This document shows positions 1-10,632 of a DNA stretch of 64,000 bases, in pieces. Position numbers and translations under genes: made by a program. A model generated the notes under the pieces. That model was not told where the DNA came from. It did not search any database and saw only the letters and a list, made by a program, of their open reading frames with translations. The DNA is from Allolobophora icterica. Its lineage: Eukaryota > Annelida > Clitellata > Crassiclitellata > Lumbricidae. Where the stretch lies: assembly GCA_963556255.1 (NCBI GenBank), contig OY744611.1:6710736-6774735 (forward strand), in the 5' to 3' direction. Position 1 is the first letter of the stretch; every line of letters begins with the position of its first letter.

Positions 1-1130
1 CCTATATCGATGCAAGTTTATTGTAGCTAATATCTAACACTATGACCCCATGTAAAACTTATGAACTGACTCGTAATTTTATTATTATAAACTATTTATA
101 AAATAACACAGCTGGTAAACAACGTATAGTTTGTATCTTCTAGAATCAACTTTGGAAATGTTTTTTCTCCGGATTTGTCTCTCCTCTATCCTGAAAATTA
201 CAGTTTGTTCTAAATGGTTCTGCTCGTCTAATTGGCAGCACCCGAAAAATGTGGCCATTATTGTCGCCAGCATAGGAGACACTTTGCACTAGTTACCTAT
301 TATACGTCAACGCGTTGAATACAAGATTCTAGCTATCACGAGAAATTGTCTAACTGGTAACTGCTCCATCTTATCTCAGACCAACGCGCATCGCTGCATC
401 ATCTATTTATGGTCGTATCTATTTATGGTCGAAGGTCCCTCAGATCGGCTGCATATGGTATCTAGATCGTCAACTGCCTAGCACAGAAGGTTTGCTATGT
501 TTGCTCTTTATCCTGGAATAGTCTTCCGTTTAAAATTAGAAGTGACGTACATATTATGTTCTGTTTTATCGTGGGTTCTCCCTGCTTGGTCGAAAGCGCT
601 GTTGATGAGTTTTTCTTGAAGTTGTTCTTTACAAGCTATCACTTATGTTAGGTTATGTTATAGCAAACAAATTGTAGGATAAGAGATGTCAGAAGGATTC
701 CTTCCTGCAAGTCAAACGCTCATTTTTTCTGCCGTAGTTCAAAGGCTGCGATTGGATCCAGATATGTCAATCTCCAGCCTTAAAATAGTTGTTATGCTTT
801 AGAAAGGGACATTCCACGGAGCTGGTCCTGATTTCGAACGTCTAATATAATTATACTTAAAATGTGCTACGTTGGGTGTCATAATATATGCATTATACCT
901 ATAAAGATGTACATGCCCAATTACCTGTCCCATTTATCGTGGCAGTTAAAATAAAACCGTCCATAGGAGTATAATCCTTTTAGGGTATTTTGTCTTCAAA
1001 ATAACTTATATTACTAGTAATTTCTGCAATTCCATGAACCAGCAACATTTGAAATATGGACTACAATGAAGACACTATTTCATTATAACTACATGCATTA
1101 CGATTTATGACTTCGAAGAATAATTCGTAC
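1..1130. other. Non-coding stretch, nothing recognised
   Basis: AT-rich sequence with only short open frames and no domain I recognise. It lies downstream (minus-strand sense) of the CARD exon ending at 1131, so it is probably intron of the same gene, with later exons outside the window. Confidence 0.5.
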
Positions 1131-1436
1131 CTCCACAATGCTCGAATACTTGTGCAATGTGGCTTTGTTTTGTGTCATGAAGACATTTTATTGTGAAATT
1201 GTAATCACGTAAGCTCCGTCTTCGCAAAATTTCCAGCAGTGTCTCGTTTTTCTCGTGCGAAGTTGGCTTTGAGGAAATTGAATCTCTTTGCCTTTTGTTA
1301 ATGACATTCCCAGAATACAGAAGACCAGGTAGTTCGATCAAATCCAGACAATCAGCCAAAATATCCTGATTAGTTTCAAGTATCGAAATTTCTTTATCTC
1401 GTAAAGGCCAGTCTTGGCCATATTCAGCTTTATATT
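1131..1436 (-). CDS. CARD-domain exon (left gene)
   Basis: The exon encodes about 101 residues that read as a caspase recruitment domain. Seen: a first amphipathic helix around ETNQDILADCLDLIE, then the SSKPTSHEKNETLLEILRRR segment, then a helix near NFTIKCLHDTKQSHIAQVFE; this spacing is typical of CARD helices 1 and 3-6. CARDs are six-helix death-fold modules that pair with other CARDs in apoptosis and innate immunity. The exon ends at GGAG|GTACGA and can start after TTTCAG. These borders give 2+303+1 nt, a symmetric phase 1-1 exon. The open frame continues upstream to about 1512, so a longer exon starting after GCTCAG is possible. It probably joins the CARD exon at 4278-4589, which has the same strand and border phase. 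Further exons and the protein's other domains are not visible, so the family (caspase, adaptor or NLR-like) is undecided. Confidence 0.75.
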
Positions 1437-2429
1437 CTGAAAGTAACGCACCTTTCTGAGCACCACAACAATACGACAAACAAGCGCAAACGAGGGCCTT
1501 CTCGCAATTCAAAATTTACATCTTAAACAAAGCTAGAGAAGCGCGGAATCGGCAGATCTCCGTGGGTTTTTGAATGCACCGACCGTCGACTGATGTATTT
1601 CGGTGTTGTACCGGTATCGACTATGTTAGGGTGAGGATTACACTAACATCGTACCGGCTTCCGATATTATCGGAAGCCAGTACATTAAAGTTGTAAACGA
1701 ATGAAAATTTATTATTGCTACCTTGAGTACAAGTTTTCTTCTAACTTTTATTTGGAAAGATCGGAGAAACAAACTTATCAATTAAACGGTGTAAGAACAT
1801 CATTTGTATAAGGACATTATTGGCCTTCGATGTCCGTAGACGAATGTTGTGTAGCAAATAAAATTCAGATGCAGTAATTATTATTGATTATATCGCGCTC
1901 AGATCAAAATATTAAATCTGTCCTAGTCTAAGCTCAAGACAATCTTGGCGTCCTTATAGCAATCGACGGCTTCTTCGTCCAATATGTGTCACTGTGTGTA
2001 TGCAAATATTTAACTGGATACTTGCTATAGCGCCTTTTTAGTACCTCAGAAATGCACTGCCTGTGCCAGTCCACATGATGCTAAATATCACTAAGAATAT
2101 ATATTTCGTTCATAAACAAAGCAATGCACAGAATATTGGACCAATCACCAATGACGCACCAACTCACACTTATGAAGTCCAACCAAAGGATTCCCGTTCA
2201 TAGTAGGGTGGAGTGAAAAATATTTATAGAAACTACACGTAATAGTAATGAACGTTGCCTCTTGGTATAGTTAGTTATGGTGCAAAATATTTTTTAAATT
2301 CGTTCTCTAAGATGTGCCCCAACGAGTTTTAAAATTTCACAAGTTTTGAAAAAATTACAACATTTACGAAAATTTCAAAAATGTTAAAAAGGCACACGCT
2401 AATTGTAATAGTGTTTAAGCATTTACTTA

Positions 2430-3250
2430 TGACGGATTTGATGACCATGCAAAAAACGGGGACCCGTGGGCGTCATCAGTACAGAGGTGGCCAGTGGTTA
2501 AATGTGTTACAAAAGATAGAGGAAATATCAGCTGTATAAAGCAAGTAAAGGAGTGGGCCAAGTACTGATCCATGGGGGACACCAAACTTGACATTCAAAA
2601 GGAGCAAGCAACGAGATCTGAGATCTGTTAATCGCAGTATAGATATCATAGAGGAGAGATAAGAGGACAGTTTAAGTAGAGTTTCTGCAGTCAGTGGTCG
2701 GGTTTACAGACATGACTCACGCCACGGTGTTCTCATTCATATGAAGAAATCAAGATTGGACTTGCAAACTATGGAAACTAAAGCTGATTTTCTGAACTAA
2801 GTTAAAACACTGACGCTGCAGTACTGTGCCAGATGCTTTTTCATTTATTTTATTACTCATTGTTTTTTGTAACTCTAACTTTGGGTTCTAAGTTTGAAAG
2901 TCATAACCTTTAAACCGGCTGATGTAAGACCAGCTCTCATTTTACAACATATTGCGTTTTCGAGCTGGTGTCTCAGACAAATTTGCTAGAAAACGGTGCA
3001 TTTTTTGTGCAATATCGACTTTAACATGGACCACTGATTTAGGTTTGTCCGGGAACTGAACTCGAGTTTTCTTTACTTTTTTCCCCACCCAAATGGTCAA
3101 CCATGTCAAAGGTAGATGAGACATCAAAGAGCGCCAGGAGAGAGGACAGTGATCAATAGTTTTATTATCAGACAGTACGGATAAGAGAGCAGTTTCGGTG
3201 GAATCGTGGCCCCTGAATCCAGATTGCTCAAAGTAGGGAAGTAGCTGGAG
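2430..3250 (-). mobile_element. Decayed CR1/L2-like LINE reverse transcriptase
   Basis: Minus-strand translation gives broken reverse-transcriptase motifs in the correct order. Near 3200-3240 there is a SGFRGHDSTETALLS segment equivalent to the FRKHHSTETLLL motif of the 5.1-7.4 kb LINE. Near 2560-2600 there is GVPHGSVLGPLL. Near 2470 there is CTDDA in place of YADD. Frames are interrupted and both ends are missing. It lies in the intron between the two left CARD exons. Confidence 0.6.
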
Positions 3251-3656
3251 TGAAACAAGTCTTTATATATTTTCCTTTCGAGTCTCTATGCGGACTGAAG
3301 CCATGTTTTCAAATTTTGAATTTACCACGGCAGATATTTTTTTTAATTGAGAAACAGTCATAAAATATGTGAAATTACATGTGTGCAGTAGATCAGTTAA
3401 CAAATTGTCTTACTGTCACACGGAATCAAACGATTTCGTAATTTTTTAATTTAGTCTATCATAGTTTGTTGGAAAAAGAGAAATGTTGAGCACATTAATT
3501 TTTATGAAGAAAGCATTTTCAGTTTTTTTCATTTTCTTTAATTAAAAGAAGCGCGTCAAAGACTCGTGAATGGAGCAGATGAAGAGAACGAAGCTCCATC
3601 TAGTAAAACGGTAAGATTGTGAAATATTTTATCTACAACAAATAGTAACATACAAG

Positions 3657-3930
3657 TCATTTAATTGGGATACTGTTCCAGAATAATGTCCCAATGTTTG
3701 TGAAAACCCTTGGGACCGCATCGTTGTACGGGATCGTGGAACCATCAAATCTCCACGTGCTACTGAACGCAACAATCATCGACGCGGAGAGGGGAACACA
3801 GAGCGCTCTGGTGCAGTTTGAAATCGCTCCAATAATCACAGGAGCTATTTCCATGAGGAGGACTTTAAACTCAATCCTGTTTTCGACTGGAAGCCAGTGC
3901 AGCGTGTCTCACTGATGGCCGGGGATATAC
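3657..3930 (-). mobile_element. LINE C-terminal remnant
   Basis: The minus frame reads LHWLPVENRIEFKVLL at its start and FTNIGTLFWNSIPIK at its end. This matches the conserved tail of CR1/L2-type ORF2 proteins (LHWLPV...RI, then WNSLP). About 75 codons remain, and the middle is diverged. It is probably an old insertion in the intron of the left CARD gene. Confidence 0.5.
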
Positions 3931-4277
3931 GCCAAAGAACAAGGAGAACGAATCTTGAGTTCGTCGTACAAATAGGTTGATATTATAGCGCATATACGCT
4001 TTTCAAATTGAAAAGAAAGTATGAGCTTGTCATCGACCTTCCAAGATTATGAATCCTTTCAGCTTAGGATTCTACGTAGTTTCGCCTAATTTGCAGCAAA
4101 GCGTTGATCCTCTAAAGCAATACAGACTCTAGATTTTATTTCGGTAAAATTAAATAAATCAGCAGTTCAACATTTATTTCGACCAGTAGGCTACTTGCAA
4201 GAAATGTAGACCTAACTGTCAAAAGACGTTTAACAAATAGGTCCTGCATCGTTTTATTCTTGTAATTCAATGCTTAC

Positions 4278-4589
4278 CTCCATTCGCGTTCAAATAGTTT
4301 ACGATGTGTGTCTGTTCTACATCTGTGAGAGCCACAAACAAGCGATCCTCTTGATGTTTCTTCACAATGTAGTCCAGTAGTTGAGAGTTTCTTTCGTAAA
4401 AGGGACTTTTCTCTTTAACATGAGCAGCTTCTCTTTGTGAAATTGTTCCATTGGCAATCAGTTTGTTCAATAAACCGGAATCTGGATCCACGCGTTCCTC
4501 TAGGAATTCTCTGTGTTGCTCGATCACATTTTTATGATCGTCTTTAGGAGTTTCTCTTGGTTCTTCTATCATTTCTGTTTTCTTGCTGA
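4278..4589 (-). CDS. CARD-domain exon (left gene, upstream module)
   Basis: Encodes about 104 residues. Seen: KNVIEQHREFLEERVDPDSG followed by LLNKLIANGTISQREAAHV, FYERNSQLLDYIVKKHQEDR and a final helix at FVALTDVEQTHIVNYLNANG. This is the classical CARD pattern (helix 1 R/E-rich, L.K/L...G.IS..E, then LLD.L..K). The donor is GGAG|GTAAGC, phase 1, the same position as in the 1131-1436 exon. Two acceptors are possible: GTGCAG, giving a 2+309+1 nt phase 1-1 exon (used here), or TTTTTTGTAG at 4603, giving a 325-nt phase 0-1 exon. The second has the better pyrimidine tract. A protein with two CARDs in tandem is the simplest reading. The N-terminal exon is not identified. Confidence 0.75.
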
Positions 4590-4603
4590 CTGCACTTGTC
4601 TTC

Positions 4604-5070
4604 TACAAAAAACCATACACTTGTATTGTAATAATTGTAGGCCTATGTGTAAAACAGTCGTGCCTCTATTATCGTAAACTTTCAAAACCATTAAAATAAT
4701 TTGAAGTAAGTGAGATTACGAACAGCAATTTCTAATGTGGTAAGAGGTATTTGTCAAGAGGTATGCTGGGCGATGTAAATATGTGCTTCGGACTACTGCA
4801 CCTGTATGTTCAGAAAAAACTAGGCGATGTCTTGACAATAGGGTATCAGATGAACGGTTATAATCGCTGAATAATGAATAAACAGTAAGGTTAAGATGAT
4901 TCAGCATTTCTACATTAGAATATTGTGGTTTTGAAGTAAATCCTAGTTATAACGACAATGGCTTTGATTCATATTCCCTCTTCATCTGGACTCAGCAGAA
5001 GCGGTAACAACCAACTGGCATCTGTTCTTCTGTGTTGTTTATGGACAAGTCTGTGAGAACCATATTCATT
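4604..5070. other. Upstream intron or flank, nothing recognised
   Basis: AT-rich sequence between the upstream CARD exon and the 3' tail of the LINE at 5.07 kb. No open frame with recognisable content. Confidence 0.5.
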
Positions 5071-5072
5071 CA

Positions 5073-7400
5073 TTCATTCATTTGATCATTTATATAGCGC
5101 CCCTTCAAGGGGGCTACTCAGAGGCGCTCCCGACTCCAGCACGAACGAACAAAGCAGTTTTTAAGGCAGTATAGAAATACTCAGATTGGATTTTAGGAAG
5201 GAGACGCAGCGCCAGAGGTAAGGCATTCCATACCGCTGGGCCAACCACCAGAAAGGCTCGATTTTGCATAGTTGCAGTACGAGCAAATGGGACCGCGAGT
5301 TCCCCCTCTCTGCAGAACGAAGTAGTCGGCCGCGGGTCTCGCTGACAGGTTGGCAGAGGGACCTAAGATAGGTCGGAGCAAGACCCAACTGGCAGCGCCA
5401 GACCAAGGAGGCGATCCGATACTGGATGCGCAGAGCAACAGGTAACCAATGTAGGTCACAAAGCATGAAGTCAGACACGTGGTCAAACTTGGACAGCCGA
5501 CCAATGAGTCGGGCAGCAGCACGCATGACGCGCTCAAGGCAGGCCAAGCGCACCGCAGGCAGGCCAATATAGAGAGAGGAGCAATAGTCTACCCGGGCTG
5601 TGATGAAGGCATGGACCAAGGTGGAAGTTACAGATGGGGAGAGAGCACGAGCAATGGTACGGAGCTGGCGCAGTTGATAAAAGCAGTCGCGGGTTAAGCG
5701 ACGAAGCTGCGGCAGGAAAGTAAGCTCCTGATCGAGTATGACGCCAAGGTCGCGCACAGTAGGGGAGAAGGAGAATGAGGGGAATTCAGCAGCGAGCGAG
5801 GCCAGGTCAAGCCCAGCCAATCGCTGCCGTGCACCCAACCAGATGAATTTAGTTTTAGAGGAATTCAGTTTGAGGCGGCTGGAAGCCATCCAGGCCTCTA
5901 AGGCCCCTAAGAGCTTAGCCATGGACTGCAGTGCCAGGGGCGCATCAGATGGTTTACAGTGCAGGTATTCCTGGATGTCGTCAGCATAGAGTTGACCCTG
6001 GACCCCGTGTTCAGCTAGAAGTGAGGCAAGACCGGAAGTATAGATGATATACAGGATGGGTCCAAGGACGGAGCCCTGAGGGAGACCAAACGGGGCGGGA
6101 ACCCACCCAGACCTAGTATCGCCATGAGCCACTGTGAAGGTTCGCCCTTGGAGGAAAGATCTAACCCACTCTAATAGGTTACCAGAAAGCCCAAATGAGA
6201 CATGCAAGCGCTTTATCAGGATGTCATGGTCCACAGTATCAAACGCTGCACTGACGTCAAATAGGGCCAGGAGAGTGAGCTGTGACTTGTCGACAGCCCT
6301 GTAGACATCAGACAATAACCGAAGGAGAAGTGTCTCGGTGGAGTGGTGTTTCCGAAATCCAGACTGGCAGGATGGTAGAAGGTTATTCTCGTCTAGAAAT
6401 GCTACGAGTTGGCTGGCGACGATCTTTTCAATGATCTTTGAGAGGAACGAGACGTTGGCTATGGGGAGATAGTTGGCCGGCCAGGCCGGGTCGGAACGAT
6501 CGAGGTCTCCACTCTTTAGGCTGGGAGTTAGTATAGACCTCTTTTGCTGCGGTGGCAGGACGCCATCCCGTATGGATCTGTTGCACAATTCGGTGAGGAC
6601 GGGAAGCAGGACGTCAACATTCTCCTGGAGCAGAAACGTGGGCAGAGGATCGAGTTCACATGACTTTGGGGGAGAGGAAAGAATGAGTCGACGCAGGTCC
6701 GCGGCGGCGACCGTTTTCAGGACGGGGAGTCGAGAGTCCGTAGGTGGAAACTGCGGAGGTGGCGCACCCTCTGTGGCTTTGCGTCCGCTATCGATCTTAG
6801 ATGCATATGCGGTCAGGAAGTCGTCCGCTGAGAACGAGTGGGCACCCATGAGCCGGTCACTGCGGCTCGCTCCTCGACCCATGAGGACGTCGAGAGAGGC
6901 CCAGAGGCTCCTGTGGTCGCCAGCATGGGAGGCGATCTTATTCTCCCAATACAGCCTCTCACGGTCGCGGTATTGTCGGTGCATGCCTCGCACAAACTGG
7001 ACCCAGGCCAGCCGATCAGCTGGTAGACCGGTGCGCCTGTAAGTTCTTTCAAGGCGGCGGGCCTGGCGTCTGAGGTTCCGGCAATCGCCATCAAACCACG
7101 GCGAGAGAGGGCACTGCCGAATCCTGAGCGCTCGTAGAGGAAGAAACTGGTCGATGAGAGCAGACACGGCGCTCTCATACGTCGAGAAGGCCTCCGCCAT
7201 GGGGAGAGTCGCCAACGAGGCCGGATCTGCGACCGGCTGGAGGGCCGCGGGGGCCTTCGCAAACGCATCCCGATCCAGACGACGCCAGCCCCGAACCTGT
7301 CTAGTGACAATATCCGGAGCATCAGCGAGGAACGGGACGGTAGCCATGACCAAGCCGTGATCCGAGACCGTCGGCGGAAGCACCCGCAGGAAACACTGCA
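5073..7400 (-). mobile_element. CR1-like LINE, long 5'-truncated copy
   Basis: One uninterrupted frame of about 740 codons (5161-7390) encodes the end of an ORF2 protein. It starts inside the endonuclease C-terminus (VSDHGLV), continues through a linker, and carries reverse-transcriptase motifs in order: FRKHHSTETLLL, DVSAAFDTVDHDIL, LPQGSVLGP and LYADDIQ. It ends in a CR1/L2-type tail containing LHWLPV and the WNSLP-like region. The 3' end has a conserved 'tatagcgcc' tail and ATTC repeats (minus sense GAATGA) near 5073-5090. GC content is clearly higher than in the flanks and the frame is intact, so the insertion is recent, but most of the endonuclease and ORF1 are lost to 5' truncation. It sits on the same strand as the CARD exons, upstream of them. 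Confidence 0.9.
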
Positions 7401-7420
7401 AGCAAGTACTGAAGTTCATA

Positions 7421-8640
7421 TGGTCGTTATGTATGTCGATATTTAGTAAGACTTAGTTGTTCGAAGTGTTCCTTCCATCGTTTCTGAATGCTTTGCATCG
7501 TCTTCTAGTAGGCCTACTTTGCCGTGTGCTTCATATATTTAAGCAACTCTGAACTGAAATTATACACTTAAGTAGTTTTATCTTATTATATACTTCTTGC
7601 ATTCTATTTATCTTGAGAGTTTCCTCAACTTCTCTGCTGCTGTTGTTCCATCCAGCTGTTTTTGTCTCGTTGTAGCATCTTTCTGATTTCTCTAGTGATC
7701 CAGTTTAATTTCTTCCGATCTACTGTGTATATCTGTTCTGTGGCTATGTGTCTTCTTCCTCCATGAGTTCTAATACTTCGTCTGATATCCATTGGGCTAT
7801 CGGTTTCTAGCAAGCTCTTCATGCTATGCTGTTGGCTGCTGTTTGTATTCCCTTTTGTATGTTTCACCAAATAACTTATATGCTGCTTCTTATCGTTGAT
7901 CTATTCCTCTACATTTTTATTCGTATTTTGGCCGCAATACAATTTTTACATTCTAGTATTATCCGTTCCCAAGAGGGAGTCCGACCGGACCCCAGACTCG
8001 ATTTTCCACGGATAACTGTAGAATGTCTACGAAATTGTAAAAATGGTTTTAGAACATCGTAAAGCCATCAGTTTGGCTTTGTATGATATATCTTAATTTG
8101 TAATCTCCCACCCTGTACTCCACAACCACAGCATATACCAAGGACACCGCAAGATATGCGGCTGATGGTCGTAGGCCTACTGGCACATGGTTTACCAGCC
8201 CAGAAATAAATTGGTCAAAGTACCTTATGTGACATCATTTAACAAAAAATTCAACGCTGAGTGTAATTCAGTTTAATCTGCTGTGGTGTTTGCTGCCTAT
8301 TCGAGGTTATACAGGCCAAAGCTACATCCATACAATTGAAGACCTGTGAAAAGTCTAGAAATTGTAAAACACTGCAAGCGAGTACTGAAGTTCAAATAAA
8401 GGTTTAATACATACATCAGTCGATTGCAAATTTAATTTGGGCTATGACGAGCCAAATTCCGTAACAATATTCCAATCCCTTCTTCAGATATTTCAATGAA
8501 AACATTGGGGTTCGGTCGGATCCCTCCTTGGGCGTTTGTGTACCAAAAAATGCCTTGGGCACTCGAGGGATAAAAGTCACTGGCCTTTACAGTCACAGCT
8601 GTAAGGCATTCGCAAAATGTATCTTTCCATATCTATCCAT
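7421..8640. other. Non-coding; short repeated word at both ends
   Basis: No gene recognised. A 25-bp word beginning 'acactgcaagc' and ending 'tactgaagttca' occurs at about 7394-7420 and again at about 8366-8392 with one difference. The first copy overlaps the 5' end of the LINE. Confidence 0.4.
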
Positions 8641-8863
8641 CAATAAGATTTACTTAAAGCCCCTTCAAGGAATATACTCGGAAGCACTCCCGAACCAGGC
8701 TCGATCAAAAAGAAATGTCTTAAGAAGATCGTAAAAGAGGCCAGATAGATCTCTATGAAGGGAGCGAATCTCAAGAGCTATATCGTTCCAAGCGGCAGGA
8801 CCAACCACCGAGAATGTCCTACTCTGTGCCATGGCAGTACGAGCGTAGGGAACAACAAAATCT

Positions 8864-8983
8864 CCCCGGAAGGCTGAGCGCAGGGATCTACGTCCCGCAC
8901 AGGCCCCGGGAGGCTGAGCGCAGGGATCTACGTCCCGCACAGGCCCCGGGAGGCTGAGCGCAGGGATCTACGCCCCGCACAGG
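8864..8983. repeat. Three tandem copies of a 40-bp LINE segment
   Basis: The unit begins 'ccccgggaggctgagcgcag' and is repeated three times with only two changes. The long LINE copy at 5.3 kb has a single counterpart, so this is a local slippage or unequal-exchange expansion after insertion. Confidence 0.85.
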
Positions 8984-9003
8984 CAGAGGTTAGAGTAAAT
9001 AAC

Positions 9004-9589
9004 CAAGGTGCGACCGTACGTACGGTACGTACGTTATTATTTTCTATAACGTACGTACGGTACGCGTACGTTATTATGCCGTACGTTACCGTACGTTCGG
9101 ATCAGTTAATGACGAAAATAAAATACATAACATTATGCACAAGAAAAGTCAATAATAGTTGTGATTTACGGTCGTAACCAATTATAACCATTACATCAGG
9201 CTGTTCAATGATCTCTACCTTTAACCTTTTAAATTCCAAATTGCTAATATTCTGTCTAATGTATTATATGAAGATAATTAAGATTTTACGGCACACTTTA
9301 TAGGATGGTCAGTACCAGTGGTCATTTTATCGGTAATAATAAATTTCGGTACCGTTCGAAATCAACTAGGCCTGCGTATACGGGGAGATTAATGCTGTAG
9401 AGCTAAACTGATCATTTTTGACGTACGCGTACGGTACGCGCACGTTATAAGACTATAGTTATAATTATTGAGGTTGTTTGTGATCAGATAAACTTGTGGA
9501 ATTTTTAACGTACGCGTACGTTATTTTTTCTATAACGTACGTACGGTACGCGTACGTTATTCCGGAAGGTAACGTACGGTCGCACTATG
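9004..9589. mobile_element. hAT-type MITE, ACGTACG-rich ends, copy 1
   Basis: An exact 8-bp target duplication 'taaataac' flanks it (8996-9003 and 9590-9597). The ends are inverted repeats of type CANNGTGCGACCGTACGT. Both subterminal regions are packed with overlapping acgtacg/cgcgtacg palindromes. The interior is AT-rich with no open frame. CA..G ends with 8-bp duplications are characteristic of hAT elements. A second copy lies at 56747-57353. Confidence 0.85.
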
Positions 9590-10136
9590 TAAATAACTCA
9601 CGAAGGTAAGCTGGTGCCCGGCCTAAGACAAATGGAGGAGACCCTATAAAGGATGCGCTGCTGGACTGGGAGCCAGTGAAGGACGTCTCTCATGTATTCG
9701 GAAACATGGTCATTGGTCAATGGTCATATCTGGAGAAACCCCCAGCGAGGCGTGCAGCCGTCCGCAAAACCCTCTCCTCAGAACAAAGACGGACCTGACG
9801 GAGTACAACAAAGAGAGAAGAACAATTAATTATCCAAGCGATTTACAACAAATGCGTGGACCAAGGTGGAGGCTGAAGAAAAAGAAAGAGAGCGGGAAAC
9901 CACTCGGAGCTGACGCAGTTGGTAATAGCAGGCACGCGTCAGCCCATGGATATGCTCAGTAAAAGAAAGTTCCTGGTCCAAAATTACACCAAGGTCACGA
10001 ACAGAAGTAGAAAAAGTGAAGGAGGGGAACTCAGTGGCAAGGGCAACTGTTGGCGAGTGCCAAACTAAATGTATTGCGTCTTCGAAGGGTTAAGACGCAA
10101 CCGATTTGAGGACATCCAAGTATTAAGAGTGCTTGG

Positions 10137-10174
10137 ATATACTAGTGTTCGACATAAGCCGAACACTAGTATAT
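10137..10174. other. Perfect 15-bp hairpin
   Basis: The arms 'atatactagtgttcg' (10137-10151) and its exact complement (10160-10174) flank an 8-nt loop. It lies just past the end of the LINE fragment. Function unknown; it could be the remnant of a foldback insertion. Confidence 0.7.
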
Positions 10175-10632
10175 ATGAAAGCGGAAGAACGAATATCGGT
10201 CGTGATTGCATGCGCATGGGAATGGGAGATAGAGTAACGGAAACACTCAGGCGAGGAGAGCAACAGATCCCGGTTCAGTACTCGTAACCACCTCTAGGGC
10301 GGCGCCTTGCATGGCTGCCAAAACGTGTGTTTAGTTAAGATCTTGATAATTGTACTGTCATGTTTCAAAATAATCTTACTGCGTCTGTCAGTTTAAATTA
10401 ATAAAAAAGATTATTATTTGTTATTATTATTTGATTGGGATATCAATAATCTATGGAATACATAGATATGCAACATACCGTACCGATTCACAATAAACAT
10501 GGAAACAAAAGACGTAAACTCTGTTGTATACCTCATAATAGGAATTAATAGAAAAATAGTGTGCATGCGTGTATTATACGTAAGTATACGTTTGTATGAC
10601 ATAATTATAAATGTCTTCTTTCTTCTCTTCCA
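10175..10632. other. Short non-coding gap
   Basis: AT-rich, with no gene recognised. The last part (10400-10632) is probably the 3' untranslated tail of the RTE-like LINE that ends here. Confidence 0.4.

Larger units (their letters stand above)
8644..10130 (-). mobile_element. CR1-like LINE 3' fragment, split by a hAT element
   Basis: Minus-strand C-terminal LINE coding (VVPYARTAMAQSRTFSVVG, DLLKTFLF) and the conserved tail near 8650-8700 match the long copy at 5.1 kb. The homology resumes after 9597 (ccagtgaaggacgtctctca, then an 'accaaggtcacgaac' stretch parallel to 5745-5760) and runs to about 10130. A 586-bp DNA element interrupts it. The fragment also holds a 40-bp triplication at 8864-8983. 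Confidence 0.75.

Noticed and set aside
3657..3854. C1q-like reading of the minus frame (…FTNIGTLFWNS…)
   Set aside because: The segment just upstream reads LHWLPVENRIEFKVLL and the end reads LFWNSIPIK, which fit a LINE ORF2 tail better than a C1q domain.
6473..7322. 189- and 169-codon frames overlapping the LINE
   Set aside because: Alternative frames of the GC-rich CR1-like ORF2; no independent features.
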